Shown: positions 42,632 to 51,749 of the stretch, piece after piece | Layout: each line of letters opens with the position of its first letter | Position numbering within the stretch: position 1 is the stretch's first letter | Assembly: GCA_039820585.1 (NCBI GenBank) | Contig: JBCBPV010000001.1 | Coordinates: forward strand, 70,999-134,998 | Source: JBCBGF01 sp039820585 | Lineage (GTDB): Bacteria; Pseudomonadota; Alphaproteobacteria; Rhodobacterales; Rhodobacteraceae | Length of the DNA stretch: 64,000 nucleotides | Direction: 5' to 3' | The notes under the pieces: generated by a model | The model's input: the letters and a program-made list of their open reading frames with translations, nothing else | The model's database searches: none | What the model was told of the DNA's origin: nothing | Program-made: the position numbers and the translations under genes

Positions 42632-44788
42632 ATGAGCAATCAGCGTGGGTCGCGGCCACCAATGGTCGCTGAGAAACGTTATACACAAGGGTCCAAGCGG
42701 CCAAAGGCGCCGCGCAAACGTGCGGCCAAGCCCGCGCGCAAGCGTGCGCGGTCGCATCCGATTCTTCGCGCGATCACATGGCCGTTACGCGCACTCGCGC
42801 GCTTTTTGTGGTGGCTGGGTCTGCGTGCGGCGATCCTGGGCGCGGTGGCGCTGGCGGCCATCGTAGGCTGGTATGCGATCGGCCTGCCGCCCGCCGACGC
42901 GCTTCTGGATGCGCGGGCGCGGGGATCGGTCACCATCCTGGATCGCAACGATCAGATCTTTGCATGGCGCGGCGAACAGTTCGGTGGCCAGATCACCGCA
43001 GATACGGTGTCGCCCAACCTCAAAAACGCGATCATCGCGACCGAGGACAAGCGGTTTTACCGCCATTTCGGGATCAGCCCGCGCGGTATTGCCAGCGCAA
43101 TCCGCATCAACCTGCGCGAGGGGCGCGGCCCCCTGTCGGGCCATGGCGGGTCGACCATCACCCAGCAGACCGCGAAGCTCCTGTGCCTCGGCACGCCCTT
43201 TGACCCCGGCGCTGGCATGACCGAGGCCGAGTATGAGGCCGATTGCCGGCGCACGACGCTGGTGCGCAAGGCCAAGGAAGCGGTCTATGCGATGGCGCTT
43301 GAGGCACGCTATTCCAAGGATGAGATCCTGACGATCTATCTGAACCGCGCCTATCTTGGCGCAGGCTCGCGCGGGTTCGAGGCGGCGGCACAGCGCTATT
43401 TCGGCAAGTCCGCGGCCGAGGTCAGCCCAGCGGAGGGTGCGATGCTGGCGGGTCTGTTGGTGGCCCCGTCACGGTTTGCGCCCACCGCAAATCTGGAACG
43501 TGCGCAGAACCGGGCCAACCTGATTATCCAGCTGATGGAAGATCAGGGATATCTGGGCCCCGCTGCCGCCAGCGCGGCGCGCCAGAACCCAGCGCAGCTG
43601 TCAGAGGCAGCCGAACGGCGTGCGGGGGGGTACTTTGCCGACTGGGTGATGGATCAGGGGCCTTCCTTCCTCACCCGTGACACGACAGAGGACGTGATCG
43701 TCAGCACCACCTTCGACCAGCGCATTCAGACCGCGGCGGAAGAGGCGCTGAAGTTCATCTTCGAGAACAAAGTGCGTCAGGGCAGCGAAGCCCAGGCCGC
43801 GATTGTCGTGATGAGCGCGGATGGCGCCGTGCGCGCGATGGTGGGCGGCCGCAAGACCCAAGGGGTCGCGGGCCAGTTCAACCGCGCGATCCAGGCCAAG
43901 CGGCAGACGGGCTCCGCCTTCAAACCCTTCGTCTTTGCCGCGGCGTTGGACCTGGGCTATGGGCCGAACGATGTGGTGGTCGATGAGCCTATCACTCTGG
44001 ATGTCCCCGGCTCGGGCCCCTGGACGCCGCGCAATTACACCAATGAGTTTTACGGACCCGTCACGCTGACCGAGGCGCTGAAGCATTCGTTGAATATCCC
44101 CGCGGTGCGCGTGTCCGAAGGCGTGGGGCGCGAAAGCGTGCGCGCCATTGCCGAAGGGTTCGGGATCGCGTCAGACCTCGCCGATGGCCCCGCATTGGCG
44201 CTGGGCGTGTCAGAATCCACGCTGCTAGAGATGACGGGCGCGTTTGCGGGCATCCTGAACGGCGGCTCTTCGGTCACGCCTTACGGGCTGACCCAATTGC
44301 GGATCAAGGGCGATGACACGCCGCTCATCGGACAAGAGGGCGGGATGGGCGAGCGTGTGATCTCGGAAGCGGCCGCGCAGCAACTGGTCTATATGATGAG
44401 CGAGGTTGTCAACGGCGGCACCGGGGGGCGTGCGTCACTGCCTGACCGCCCCGTCGCGGGCAAAACCGGCACGACGCAGGCCGCGCGCGATGCGTGGTTT
44501 CTGGGCTTTTCGGCGGATTACGTGGCGGGGGTCTGGATGGGGTATGATGACAACACCCCCCTTACCGGTGTCACGGGCGGTGGCCTGCCGGCCGAGATCT
44601 GGCGCGAAACGATGGTGCGGGTGCATGAAGGCCTGCCGCCCCGTCCATTGCCGATGATCGTGCCCCAAGCGCCGCAGGTGCTGGCGCAGGATCAACCCCG
44701 GCGGCAACAGCGCCAGCAACGGTCCGGCCCGTCGGCGACCGAACAGTTGCTGATCGATGTGCTTGAATCGATCTTCGGACGGAACTAG
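42632..44788 (+). CDS. Bifunctional penicillin-binding protein, class A (PBP1A/1B-like)
   Basis: 718 residues. A very basic cytoplasmic tail (about residues 1-45) precedes one membrane helix (about 66-85). The glycosyltransferase GT51 domain has ATEDKRFYRHFGI and GGSTITQQTAKLL; the transpeptidase has TGSAFKPF (SxxK Ser), SLNIPAV (SxN) and AGKTGTTQ (KTG). It polymerises and cross-links peptidoglycan. The C-terminal tail is Gln/Pro/Arg rich. It is divergent from glnK and converges on mlaC with a four-base stop overlap. Confidence 0.93.
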   Translation: MSNQRGSRPPMVAEKRYTQGSKRPKAPRKRAAKPARKRARSHPILRAITWPLRALARFLWWLGLRAAILGAVALAAIVGWYAIGLPPADALLDARARGSVTILDRNDQIFAWRGEQFGGQITADTVSPNLKNAIIATEDKRFYRHFGISPRGIASAIRINLREGRGPLSGHGGSTITQQTAKLLCLGTPFDPGAGMTEAEYEADCRRTTLVRKAKEAVYAMALEARYSKDEILTIYLNRAYLGAGSRGFEAAAQRYFGKSAAEVSPAEGAMLAGLLVAPSRFAPTANLERAQNRANLIIQLMEDQGYLGPAAASAARQNPAQLSEAAERRAGGYFADWVMDQGPSFLTRDTTEDVIVSTTFDQRIQTAAEEALKFIFENKVRQGSEAQAAIVVMSADGAVRAMVGGRKTQGVAGQFNRAIQAKRQTGSAFKPFVFAAALDLGYGPNDVVVDEPITLDVPGSGPWTPRNYTNEFYGPVTLTEALKHSLNIPAVRVSEGVGRESVRAIAEGFGIASDLADGPALALGVSESTLLEMTGAFAGILNGGSSVTPYGLTQLRIKGDDTPLIGQEGGMGERVISEAAAQQLVYMMSEVVNGGTGGRASLPDRPVAGKTGTTQAARDAWFLGFSADYVAGVWMGYDDNTPLTGVTGGGLPAEIWRETMVRVHEGLPPRPLPMIVPQAPQVLAQDQPRRQQRQQRSGPSATEQLLIDVLESIFGRN

Positions 44789-45372
44789 GCAGCGGCCCGC
44801 AGATCCGCGATCAGCGCATCCACGTCCCCGCGCCGCGCGTCCAGCTTGGCACCGATTTCTGCGCGCTCGGTCACAACCAGGCTGATCCCTTCGATCACCA
44901 GATCGTAGAACCGCGGCTGGCCGTTCACATCACGCACGCGAAACAGCACCTCAAACGGGGCAGAGCCGCGCAGCTTGACCGATGTCACCACTTCGGTCCC
45001 ACGCCGGATCTCGCGCGTGTTCATCACGTTGATCTCGGCCCCCTGGAACTCGCGGAAGCGACGCCCGTATTTGCGCGACAGATACACCTTCAGCGCATCG
45101 GCAAACGCGCGGCGCTGCTGGTTCGACATCTCGCGCCACGGGCGGCCCATCACGCCTTGCGCGCTATAGCCCACGTCGCCATAGCGCTCAAAAATCGTTT
45201 CGAAATCATTGTAGAGCGCGGCAGCGGACTTGCCCGAATTGATGCTGCGCGTGATGTCGTTGACGGCGGCGGTCACAAGCTGTTCGGCCTGCGCGGCCTG
45301 TGCTGCTACGGGACCGGCTGCAAAGGCGAGCGCGCCTGCGCCCGTCAAAGCGATGAACTGTCGTCTATCCAT
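44785..45372 (-). CDS. mlaC: MlaC/Ttg2D phospholipid-binding protein
   Basis: 195 residues from ATG 45372. MDRRQFIALTGAGALAFAAG has a twin-arginine-type export signal. The mature part follows the MlaC fold (YNDFETIFERYGDVGYSAQGVMG, QQRRAFADALKVYLSRKYGRRF, FEVLFRVRDVNGQPRFYDLVIEGISL, each in its own block). MlaC carries phospholipids across the periplasm between MlaA and the inner-membrane MlaFEDB complex. It follows mlaA by four bases. The longer frame to 45450 runs into mlaA. Confidence 0.92.
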   Translation of the reverse strand: MDRRQFIALTGAGALAFAAGPVAAQAAQAEQLVTAAVNDITRSINSGKSAAALYNDFETIFERYGDVGYSAQGVMGRPWREMSNQQRRAFADALKVYLSRKYGRRFREFQGAEINVMNTREIRRGTEVVTSVKLRGSAPFEVLFRVRDVNGQPRFYDLVIEGISLVVTERAEIGAKLDARRGDVDALIADLRAAA

Positions 45373-45376
45373 TGCT

Positions 45377-46141
45377 CTACTCCTCATCAAACTCTGCAAA
45401 GGGGTCGTCATCAAACTCGGCAAACGGGTCAAACTCGGCGTTTCCGCCATTGCCGCCCAGTTCGAACCGACGGTTCTGAATGTATAGAATTCTGGCCGAG
45501 ATATAGCTGTCTTCGCTATCGTCGAACAGGCTGTCGATCGTATCGGCGAAATCGTACCGATCCCCCAGCCGGTCCATCACATTGGCCGTGGGCGGGATCC
45601 AGTCATCGCTGGCGTCAATTGTCGCGCTGAGCGGGTTTGAGATAAAATCAACCACTGTCCCGATGGCATCGCGCTCATTCGACGGGCCAAAGACCGGAAG
45701 CTCAATATACGCCCCCTCTTCCGTGCCCCAGACATGCAAGGTTTCACCAAACCCCGTGCGCCGGGTTTCCAGGCCAAACGATGTGGCCGGATCGAAGATG
45801 CCGCCAACACCCAGCGTGGTGTTCACCAAAAAGCGCATGAAGTTATGGCCCGCATCAACGATATTGCCCTGCGCAAGGTCGTTCAGCATGAAGCGCGGCG
45901 TGTCGATATTGTTGGCAAAGTTCGACACGCCCGTTCGCACCGGGCGGGGCACAACGACACCGTAAGCCGTTGACGTCGGGCGCAAAAGCGCACGGTCCAG
46001 GCCGACATTGAAGTTGTGCACCTTGCGGTTGGTCTTCTCGTATGGGTCAAAGACCTCAACCGGAGTGTCCGGCGTTGTACAAGCGCCCAGGACGCCTGCG
46101 CACAAAACGATAAGCACCTTGGTCAGGCGGAGGGTCATCAT
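45377..46141 (-). CDS. mlaA: MlaA/VacJ outer-membrane lipid-asymmetry lipoprotein
   Basis: 254 residues from ATG 46141 (ATG 46138 is equivalent). Lipobox LGAC follows a short signal. DPYEKTNRKVHNFNVGLDRALLRP, FANNIDTPRFMLNDLAQGN, RFLVNTTLGVGGIFDPA and ETLHVWGTEEGAYIELPVFGPSNERD (blocks) are the MlaA core. It extracts misplaced phospholipids from the outer leaflet. The C-terminus has two acidic repeats (DPFAEFD), not needed for the known fold. It is directly upstream of mlaC. Confidence 0.94.
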   Translation of the reverse strand: MMTLRLTKVLIVLCAGVLGACTTPDTPVEVFDPYEKTNRKVHNFNVGLDRALLRPTSTAYGVVVPRPVRTGVSNFANNIDTPRFMLNDLAQGNIVDAGHNFMRFLVNTTLGVGGIFDPATSFGLETRRTGFGETLHVWGTEEGAYIELPVFGPSNERDAIGTVVDFISNPLSATIDASDDWIPPTANVMDRLGDRYDFADTIDSLFDDSEDSYISARILYIQNRRFELGGNGGNAEFDPFAEFDDDPFAEFDEE

Positions 46142-46382
46142 GGAAAGCCGGTCTTTTGTTTCAATGCTCGATTTCTTCGTAGCACATAGCAAGACCAGAC
46201 GTAATTCCTATGGCCGCACACCGTGTTGCACCAGCAATGTGGCCTCCGCGAAACATTGCGTTTCCCCTCCGGCCGCAGCCCACGGGCGCAAAGGGCGGAT
46301 TTCCGCCTGTTTTACGGGGTTTTCGCCGATCATCTGGCACGATAGCGTGCCGCCATCACACCTGCGAGAGGGGGCCTGCGCC

Positions 46383-46841
46383 TTGGGTATTGAAGAGAAT
46401 TTGGCAAAAATGGGCGTCACTTTGCCCGAAGCAACGGCCCCTTTGGCCAATTACGTGCCCTTCGTGAAAACCGGTGCGCTGGTGCATGTATCTGGCCAGA
46501 TCTCGGTGGGCCCTGACGGCATGATCACCGGAAAACTGGGCGATGATATGGATGTACCGGCTGGCGCTGCCGCCGCACGGGCCTGCGCGATCAGCCTTCT
46601 GACCCAGGTAAAGGCCGCCTGCGAGGGCGATCTGGACAGGTTGGTGCGGGTGGTGAAGCTGGTGGGCTTCGTGAACTCGACCCCCGATTTCACCGATCAG
46701 CCCAAGGTCATCAACGGCGCGTCGGATTTCATGGTCGAAGCGCTGGGCGACAAGGGCCGGCACGCGCGATCTGCGGTCAGCGCTGCCTCCCTTCCCTTTG
46801 GCATCGCGGTCGAGATCGAAGGGATATTTGAAATCGCATGA
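46383..46841 (+). CDS. RidA/YjgF-family protein
   Basis: 152 residues from a TTG at 46383, chosen because homologues start with a short 'xIEExLAxxGVTLPEA' segment; GAGAGGGGG lies about 12 bases upstream. ANYVPFVKTGALVHVSGQISVG and LVRVVKLVGFVNSTPDFTDQPKVINGASDF (blocks) with AVSAASLPFGIAVEIEG are the RidA-type core. Members deaminate reactive enamines or imines, and this longer subgroup is less characterised. It overlaps the next gene by four bases (ATGA). Confidence 0.85.
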   Translation: MGIEENLAKMGVTLPEATAPLANYVPFVKTGALVHVSGQISVGPDGMITGKLGDDMDVPAGAAAARACAISLLTQVKAACEGDLDRLVRVVKLVGFVNSTPDFTDQPKVINGASDFMVEALGDKGRHARSAVSAASLPFGIAVEIEGIFEIA

Positions 46842-47599
46842 CACCCCCCCTTCCCCGCGCCTTTCTGGAGCGTCCGATTGCCCATCGCGCCCTGCATGAT
46901 GGCACGGGCCGGTGCCCGGAAAACTCGCTTAACGCGATCCGCGCGGCCTGTGCGGCGGGATATGGGGTCGAGGTGGATATACAACTGTCCGCCGATGGTC
47001 AGGCGATGGTCTTCCACGACTATGGGCTCCAGCGGTTGACGGGGCAAAGCGGGCTTGTGCGCGACGCGACCTCGAAGGATCTCGGCCAGATGACGCTTTT
47101 GGGGGGCACCGCGACGGTGCCCACCCTCGCACAGTGTCTGACGGCCGTTGCCGGTCTCGTGCCGGTCCTGATCGAGCTCAAGGATCAGGATGGCGCACTT
47201 GGCCCCGAAGTCGGGGCACTCGAACAGGCGGTGGCCCGCGATCTCGCCAGTTACGATGGCCCTGTCGCGGTCATGTCCTTCAACCCCCACAGTACGGCGG
47301 CGATGCAGGATCTGGCACCCGCGGTCTGCCGGGGCCTGACGACCTGCGCCTTCACCGGTGACGAATACAACGACGTGCCCGCGGACCGGCGCAAATCGCT
47401 GTCCCGGATCGCCGATTTCGACCGCGTCGGTGCCAGCTTTGTCAGCCATGATCGCACAGACCTCTCAAACCCCGCCCTGACAGCCCTGAAATCGCGGAAC
47501 GCCCCGGTTTTGTGCTGGACCGTCCGGTCCAAGGCGGAAGAGAAGGCAGCGCGCACTGTCGCCCACCAGATCACCTTTGAAGGCTATGATCCCGCTTGA
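46838..47599 (+). CDS. ugpQ: Glycerophosphodiester phosphodiesterase
   Basis: 253 residues. IAHRALHDGTGRCPENSLNAIRAA and VEVDIQLSADGQAMVFHDYGLQRLTG carry the His/Glu/Asp metal and acid-base residues of the GDPD TIM barrel; PVLIELKDQDG and VLCWTVRSKAEEKAA follow. It releases glycerol 3-phosphate from phospholipid headgroup diesters. No signal peptide, so it is cytoplasmic. The symbol is by similarity. Confidence 0.9.
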   Translation: MTPPLPRAFLERPIAHRALHDGTGRCPENSLNAIRAACAAGYGVEVDIQLSADGQAMVFHDYGLQRLTGQSGLVRDATSKDLGQMTLLGGTATVPTLAQCLTAVAGLVPVLIELKDQDGALGPEVGALEQAVARDLASYDGPVAVMSFNPHSTAAMQDLAPAVCRGLTTCAFTGDEYNDVPADRRKSLSRIADFDRVGASFVSHDRTDLSNPALTALKSRNAPVLCWTVRSKAEEKAARTVAHQITFEGYDPA

Positions 47600-47646
47600 C
47601 GGCGGGCCGTCCGGGGCCAAGTTAGGGGTTCAACCAAGGCACCCCC

Positions 47647-48843
47647 ATGAGCGACACCCAGATCGAAATCGAAGCCATCGGCTCGCTGAACGACATCGGC
47701 GCGGCCGAATGGGATGCCTGCGCCGCGCCCGAAGCAGCTGATGGCGGTCGCCCCAGCGACCCGTTCACGACCTACCGCTTCCTCAAAGCGCTGGAAGACA
47801 GCCGGTCGGTGGGCGCCGGCACCGGCTGGCAACCCCGCTACCTGGTGGCCCGCGAAGACGGTCAGGCCATTGGCGTCGCCCCCCTCTACGCCAAGGGGCA
47901 CAGCCAGGGCGAATACATCTTCGATCACAACTGGGCCCATGCGTATGAGCGCGCAGGCGGGCGCTACTACCCCAAACTGCAAATGGCCGTGCCCTTCACA
48001 CCAGCCACCGGGCGGCGCCTGCTGGCCAAGCCGGGGCATGAGATCAAGGCACAGTCCGCTCTGGTGCAGGGCGCGGTCCATGTGGCGGCAGAGAACAAGT
48101 TGTCCTCCCTGCACATCACCTTCTGCACCGAGGAAGAGGCAGCGGCAGGCCAGGCGATGGGCCTGATGCATCGCACATCGCAACAGTTTCACTGGGAAAA
48201 CCGCGGCTACACAGATTTCGACGGGTTCCTCGCCTCGCTGTCATCGCGCAAGCGCAAGAACATCCGAAAGGAACGCGCCACGGCGCAGAACTTCGGTGGT
48301 GAGATCGTGCAACTGACCGGCGATCAGATCGAGCCGCACCATTGGGATGAGTTCTGGGTGTTCTACCAAGACACCGGCGCGCGCAAATGGGGCACCCCCT
48401 ACCTGACGCGCGCGTTTTTCGACCGCGCACAGGAGACGCTGCGCGACGACATGCTGCTGGTCATGGCCATGCGAAACGACCGCCCCATCGCGGGGGCGCT
48501 CAACTTCATCGGGCGCGGCGCGCTTTATGGCCGGTACTGGGGTGCCGTCGAAGACCACCCCTGCCTGCATTTTGAGGCCTGCTATTATCAAGCCATCGAC
48601 TTCGCCATCACCAATGGCCTGGCCACAGTCGAAGCGGGCGCTCAAGGCGCGCACAAGCTCGCGCGGGGCTATTTGCCCGTCACCACCCATTCGCTGCACT
48701 GGATCGCCGATGAAGGATTTGCCAGCGCCATCGCACAATACCTTGAAGGTGAGCGTCAGGCCGTAGATGAAGAGATCGAGGTTCTGACGAGCTATGGCCC
48801 GTTCAAGAAAGTCACATCGGAGGACGAATGGCAGAAAAACTGA
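47647..48843 (+). CDS. DUF482/FemAB-like GNAT protein
   Basis: 398 residues. DPFTTYRFLKALEDSRSVGAGTGWQPRYLV, YAKGHSQGEYIFDHNWAHAYERAGGRYYPKLQMAVPFTPATGRRLL and SSRKRKNIRKER (in blocks) match DUF482, proteins with tandem acyltransferase folds like FemAB. The biochemical role is unknown; peptidoglycan or lipid aminoacylation has been suggested by fold. It overlaps phhB by 16 bases and lies in a five-gene plus-strand run from ridA to mscS. Confidence 0.9.
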   Translation: MSDTQIEIEAIGSLNDIGAAEWDACAAPEAADGGRPSDPFTTYRFLKALEDSRSVGAGTGWQPRYLVAREDGQAIGVAPLYAKGHSQGEYIFDHNWAHAYERAGGRYYPKLQMAVPFTPATGRRLLAKPGHEIKAQSALVQGAVHVAAENKLSSLHITFCTEEEAAAGQAMGLMHRTSQQFHWENRGYTDFDGFLASLSSRKRKNIRKERATAQNFGGEIVQLTGDQIEPHHWDEFWVFYQDTGARKWGTPYLTRAFFDRAQETLRDDMLLVMAMRNDRPIAGALNFIGRGALYGRYWGAVEDHPCLHFEACYYQAIDFAITNGLATVEAGAQGAHKLARGYLPVTTHSLHWIADEGFASAIAQYLEGERQAVDEEIEVLTSYGPFKKVTSEDEWQKN

Positions 48844-49124
48844 CACCCCAGGCGCATACCGCAGCCGTAAGTGAGTTGACCGCAGCGGGCTGGACGCATG
48901 AACCGGGGCGCGATGCCCTGACCAAGACGTTCCAGTTCAAGAACTTCGTCGAGGCGTTCGGCTGGATGACCCAGATGGCGATCCAGGCCGAAAAGCTGAA
49001 TCACCACCCCGAATGGTCGAACGTCTACCGCACGGTCGAGGTATTGCTGACCACCCATGACGTCGATGGATTGTCCGAACTTGATCTGAAACTCGCCCGC
49101 GCGATGGACAAAGCCGCCGCATGA
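48828..49124 (+). CDS. phhB: 4a-hydroxytetrahydrobiopterin dehydratase
   Basis: 98 residues. NHHPEWSNVYRTVEVLLTTHDVDGLSELDLKLA is the PCD signature with the catalytic His pair and a third His. The enzyme dehydrates the pterin product of aromatic amino-acid hydroxylases. No phenylalanine hydroxylase is seen nearby, so the partner, if any, is elsewhere. It is nested between the DUF482 and MscS genes with overlapping ends. Confidence 0.94.
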   Translation: MAEKLTPQAHTAAVSELTAAGWTHEPGRDALTKTFQFKNFVEAFGWMTQMAIQAEKLNHHPEWSNVYRTVEVLLTTHDVDGLSELDLKLARAMDKAAA

Positions 49125-49966
49125 TCGAGACGGTGCTAAGCTACCAGATCGCCGGTGTCACGCTGGGCGAGATGCTGACAGTTGAGTTTCTGGTGACCAT
49201 CCTGGGCAATGTACTGGCCGCAATTGCGATCCTGATCGCTGGGTTCATCTTCGGCGGCTGGCTGAAACGGCGGATCCGGGCCCTGGGCGCGAAATACGAA
49301 CAGCTCGATATCACGCTGTTCAATTTCCTGGGCAATATCGTGCGCTACGCCGTTTTGGTGTTCGCGGTCCTGTTTGTTCTGAACACCTTCGGCATTCAGA
49401 CCACGTCCTTCGTGGCGCTGATCGGTGCCGCGGGTCTGGCGATTGGTCTGGCCCTGCAAGGCACGCTGTCAAACGTGGCCGCGGGCGTGATGATCGTGTT
49501 CTTCCGGCCCATCAATGTCGGCAACTTCGTCGAAGTCGGCGGCAAGATGGGCACGGTCCGGGACATCACGCTGAACTTCGTGGAACTCGCCTCTATCGAC
49601 AATGTGCAGTTCATCATCCCCAACAGCCGGGTCTGGGGAAACGTGATCACGAATTTCTCAGGCTATGACACCCGCCAGGTCGAATGGGTGTTCGGCGTGG
49701 GCTATGGCGCCGATCTGGCCCGGGCCGAGGCGATCATTCGCGACACGATCATGCGCGACACCCGCGCCCATCCCTTCCCGGAACCCTTCGTGCAGGTCAC
49801 GAACCTGGGCGACAGTTCGGTGGATTTCACCGTGCGGGTCTGGTGCGATGCATCGAACTTCTGGGGCTTCAAGACCGACATGACCCGCGCGGTCAAAGAG
49901 GCGTTCGATGCGGGCGGGATCGACATTCCATTCCCCACCCGCACCATCGTGAACGTCGAAGCCTAA
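49121..49966 (+). CDS. mscS: MscS-family mechanosensitive channel
   Basis: 281 residues. Three N-terminal membrane helices end in the pore helix LIGAAGLAIGLALQGTLSNVAAGVMIV, rich in the Ala/Gly packing pattern of MscS, followed by FFRPINVGNFVEVGGKMGTV (beta domain) and a C-terminal alpha/beta vestibule domain. It opens under membrane tension to release solutes. It ends convergently with the peroxiredoxin gene with a four-base overlap. Confidence 0.93.
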   Translation: MIETVLSYQIAGVTLGEMLTVEFLVTILGNVLAAIAILIAGFIFGGWLKRRIRALGAKYEQLDITLFNFLGNIVRYAVLVFAVLFVLNTFGIQTTSFVALIGAAGLAIGLALQGTLSNVAAGVMIVFFRPINVGNFVEVGGKMGTVRDITLNFVELASIDNVQFIIPNSRVWGNVITNFSGYDTRQVEWVFGVGYGADLARAEAIIRDTIMRDTRAHPFPEPFVQVTNLGDSSVDFTVRVWCDASNFWGFKTDMTRAVKEAFDAGGIDIPFPTRTIVNVEA

Positions 49967-50451
49967 AGCGCGGCCAACACCGCCTCACCACCCGACATAT
50001 CGCACACGCCGGGGTTTTCGTCGTCATGGATCAGCGCAATCGCCCCATCGTCGACCACCATCGCATAGCGCAGCGACCGGCCATGCAGGCCCACCGCAGG
50101 GGCATCCAGCACACGCTCCATCCCCTTGGCAAAGGCCCCGCTGGCATCGGCCAGAAAGGTAATCCCAGCCGCGGCAGCCCCGGTTGAGGCACCCCAGGCA
50201 TCCATCACGAACGGGTCGTTGACCGACAGGCAGATCACCTCATCCACGCCCTTGTCCTTCAAATCGTCCATAACGCGCATGAAGCTTGGGACATGCGCGG
50301 TGGTGCAGGTCCCCGTATAGGCGCCCGGCAACGCGAAGATCACCACTTTGCGCCCAGCGACGTAATCGGGCATCGCCACCGTTTCGGGGCCATCCGCGCC
50401 CACCCGCAACAGCTCTGCCGCTGGAATCCTGTCACCTACACCGACTGTCAT
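49963..50451 (-). CDS. Peroxiredoxin, Prx5/AhpE-like
   Basis: 162 residues from ATG 50451. FALPGAYTGTCTTAHVPSF is the Prx5-type active-site block with the peroxidatic Cys; VNDPFVMDAWG and SLRYAMVVDDGAI are family blocks. The Pro before the usual Thr is Gly (YTGTC for FTPTC), a minor change. It reduces hydroperoxides with thiol donors. It is divergent from the flavoprotein at 50535. The longer frame to 50535 abuts that gene's start. Confidence 0.92.
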   Translation of the reverse strand: MTVGVGDRIPAAELLRVGADGPETVAMPDYVAGRKVVIFALPGAYTGTCTTAHVPSFMRVMDDLKDKGVDEVICLSVNDPFVMDAWGASTGAAAAGITFLADASGAFAKGMERVLDAPAVGLHGRSLRYAMVVDDGAIALIHDDENPGVCDMSGGEAVLAAL

Positions 50452-50534
50452 AACCCTGTCCTTCCGTGATTGTTTTCGTCTTGCTCTGCGATATAGGGTT
50501 TGGCGGATCAAAGGGCCACAGAGTGGGAACAACA

Positions 50535-51749
50535 ATGGCGGGAATTGTGGTCATCGGCGGGGGGCAAGCGGGCGCGTCAGCGGTCGCACGGTTGCGCAGC
50601 GGCGGCTATGCCGGACCGGTCACCCTGATCGGTGAAGAGGCCGAGCCTCCTTACCAGCGCCCGCCCCTGTCGAAAGCCTATCTCAAGGGCGAGATGGACA
50701 AAGAGCGGCTCTACCTGCGACCGCTCTCCTACTATGCCGACAACGCGATTGCGCTGGTCACGGGCGCGACGGTCAACGCCATCGACCGCGCCGACAAGAC
50801 GGTGATCGCGGGCGGCCAAAGCTATGCCTATGGCGATCTGATCCTCGCCACAGGCTCGGTCCCGCGGCGCCTGCCCGGTGCCATCGGGGGTGAGCTTGCG
50901 GGCGTGCACGTGGTCCGCAAGATCTACGACATAGACGAGATGGCCCCCGCGATGCGCGCGGGCGCCCGCGCGCTGATCGTGGGCGGCGGTTATATCGGGC
51001 TAGAGGCGGCCGCCGTGGCCGCACAACGCGGGCTGACGGTTACCCTGGTTGAGATGGCCGACCGCATCCTGCAACGGGTCGCCGCGCCTGAGACCTCCGC
51101 TTACTTCCGCACCCTGCACAGCGGGCACGGCGTCGATCTGCGCGAAGGTGTGGGCCTCGCGCGCCTGACCGATACCGATGGCGCCGTCACCGGGGCCGAG
51201 TTGTCCGATGGCAGCACGCTCACCTGCGATATCGTCATCGTGGGCGTTGGCATCAGCCCCGCCACCAGCCTTGCCGAAGCCGCCGGCCTGACCATCGACA
51301 ACGGCATCGCGGTCGATGCCCACGGCCGCACGTCCGATCCCGCGATCTGGGCGGCGGGCGACTGCGCCTCTTTCCCGTGGCGGGGCGACCGGATCCGGTT
51401 GGAAAGCGTGCAAAACGCCATCGACCAGGCCGAAGCGGTGGCCGACAACATTCTGGGCGCGAACACTGCCTACGACCCGTACCCCTGGTTCTGGTCCGAT
51501 CAGTACGACATAAAGCTTCAGATCGCCGGTCTGAACACCGGCTATGACCGCATCGTGGCCCGAACCGGCGACCGCGCGGGCAGTCTCAGCCATTGGTACT
51601 ATTCGGGCGCGGCCCTCTTGTCGGTGGATGCCATGAACGACCCGCGCGCGTATATGATTGGCAAGCGCATGATAGAAAACGGAATTTCCCCAGATCCCGC
51701 AGCGGTGGCCGACCCGGCCCAGAACCTCAAGGCACTGATGTCGGCATGA
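50535..51749 (+). CDS. FAD-dependent ferredoxin/rubredoxin-reductase-like protein
   Basis: 404 residues from ATG 50535. IVVIGGGQAGASAVARLRSGGY binds FAD, ARALIVGGGYIGLEAAAVAAQRG binds NAD(P)H, and DPAIWAAGDCASFPW is the second FAD motif. The C-terminal block (AYDPYPWFWSDQYDIKLQIAGL) is typical of the reductase partners of [2Fe-2S] ferredoxins in P450 and dioxygenase systems. No such ferredoxin or oxygenase gene is next to it. It overlaps rsmD by four bases. Confidence 0.9.
   Translation: MAGIVVIGGGQAGASAVARLRSGGYAGPVTLIGEEAEPPYQRPPLSKAYLKGEMDKERLYLRPLSYYADNAIALVTGATVNAIDRADKTVIAGGQSYAYGDLILATGSVPRRLPGAIGGELAGVHVVRKIYDIDEMAPAMRAGARALIVGGGYIGLEAAAVAAQRGLTVTLVEMADRILQRVAAPETSAYFRTLHSGHGVDLREGVGLARLTDTDGAVTGAELSDGSTLTCDIVIVGVGISPATSLAEAAGLTIDNGIAVDAHGRTSDPAIWAAGDCASFPWRGDRIRLESVQNAIDQAEAVADNILGANTAYDPYPWFWSDQYDIKLQIAGLNTGYDRIVARTGDRAGSLSHWYYSGAALLSVDAMNDPRAYMIGKRMIENGISPDPAAVADPAQNLKALMSA

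Noticed and set aside
42679..42687. Second DnaA-box-like sequence TTATACACA
   Set aside because: It lies within the pbp1A coding region as part of a normal codon series; likely chance.
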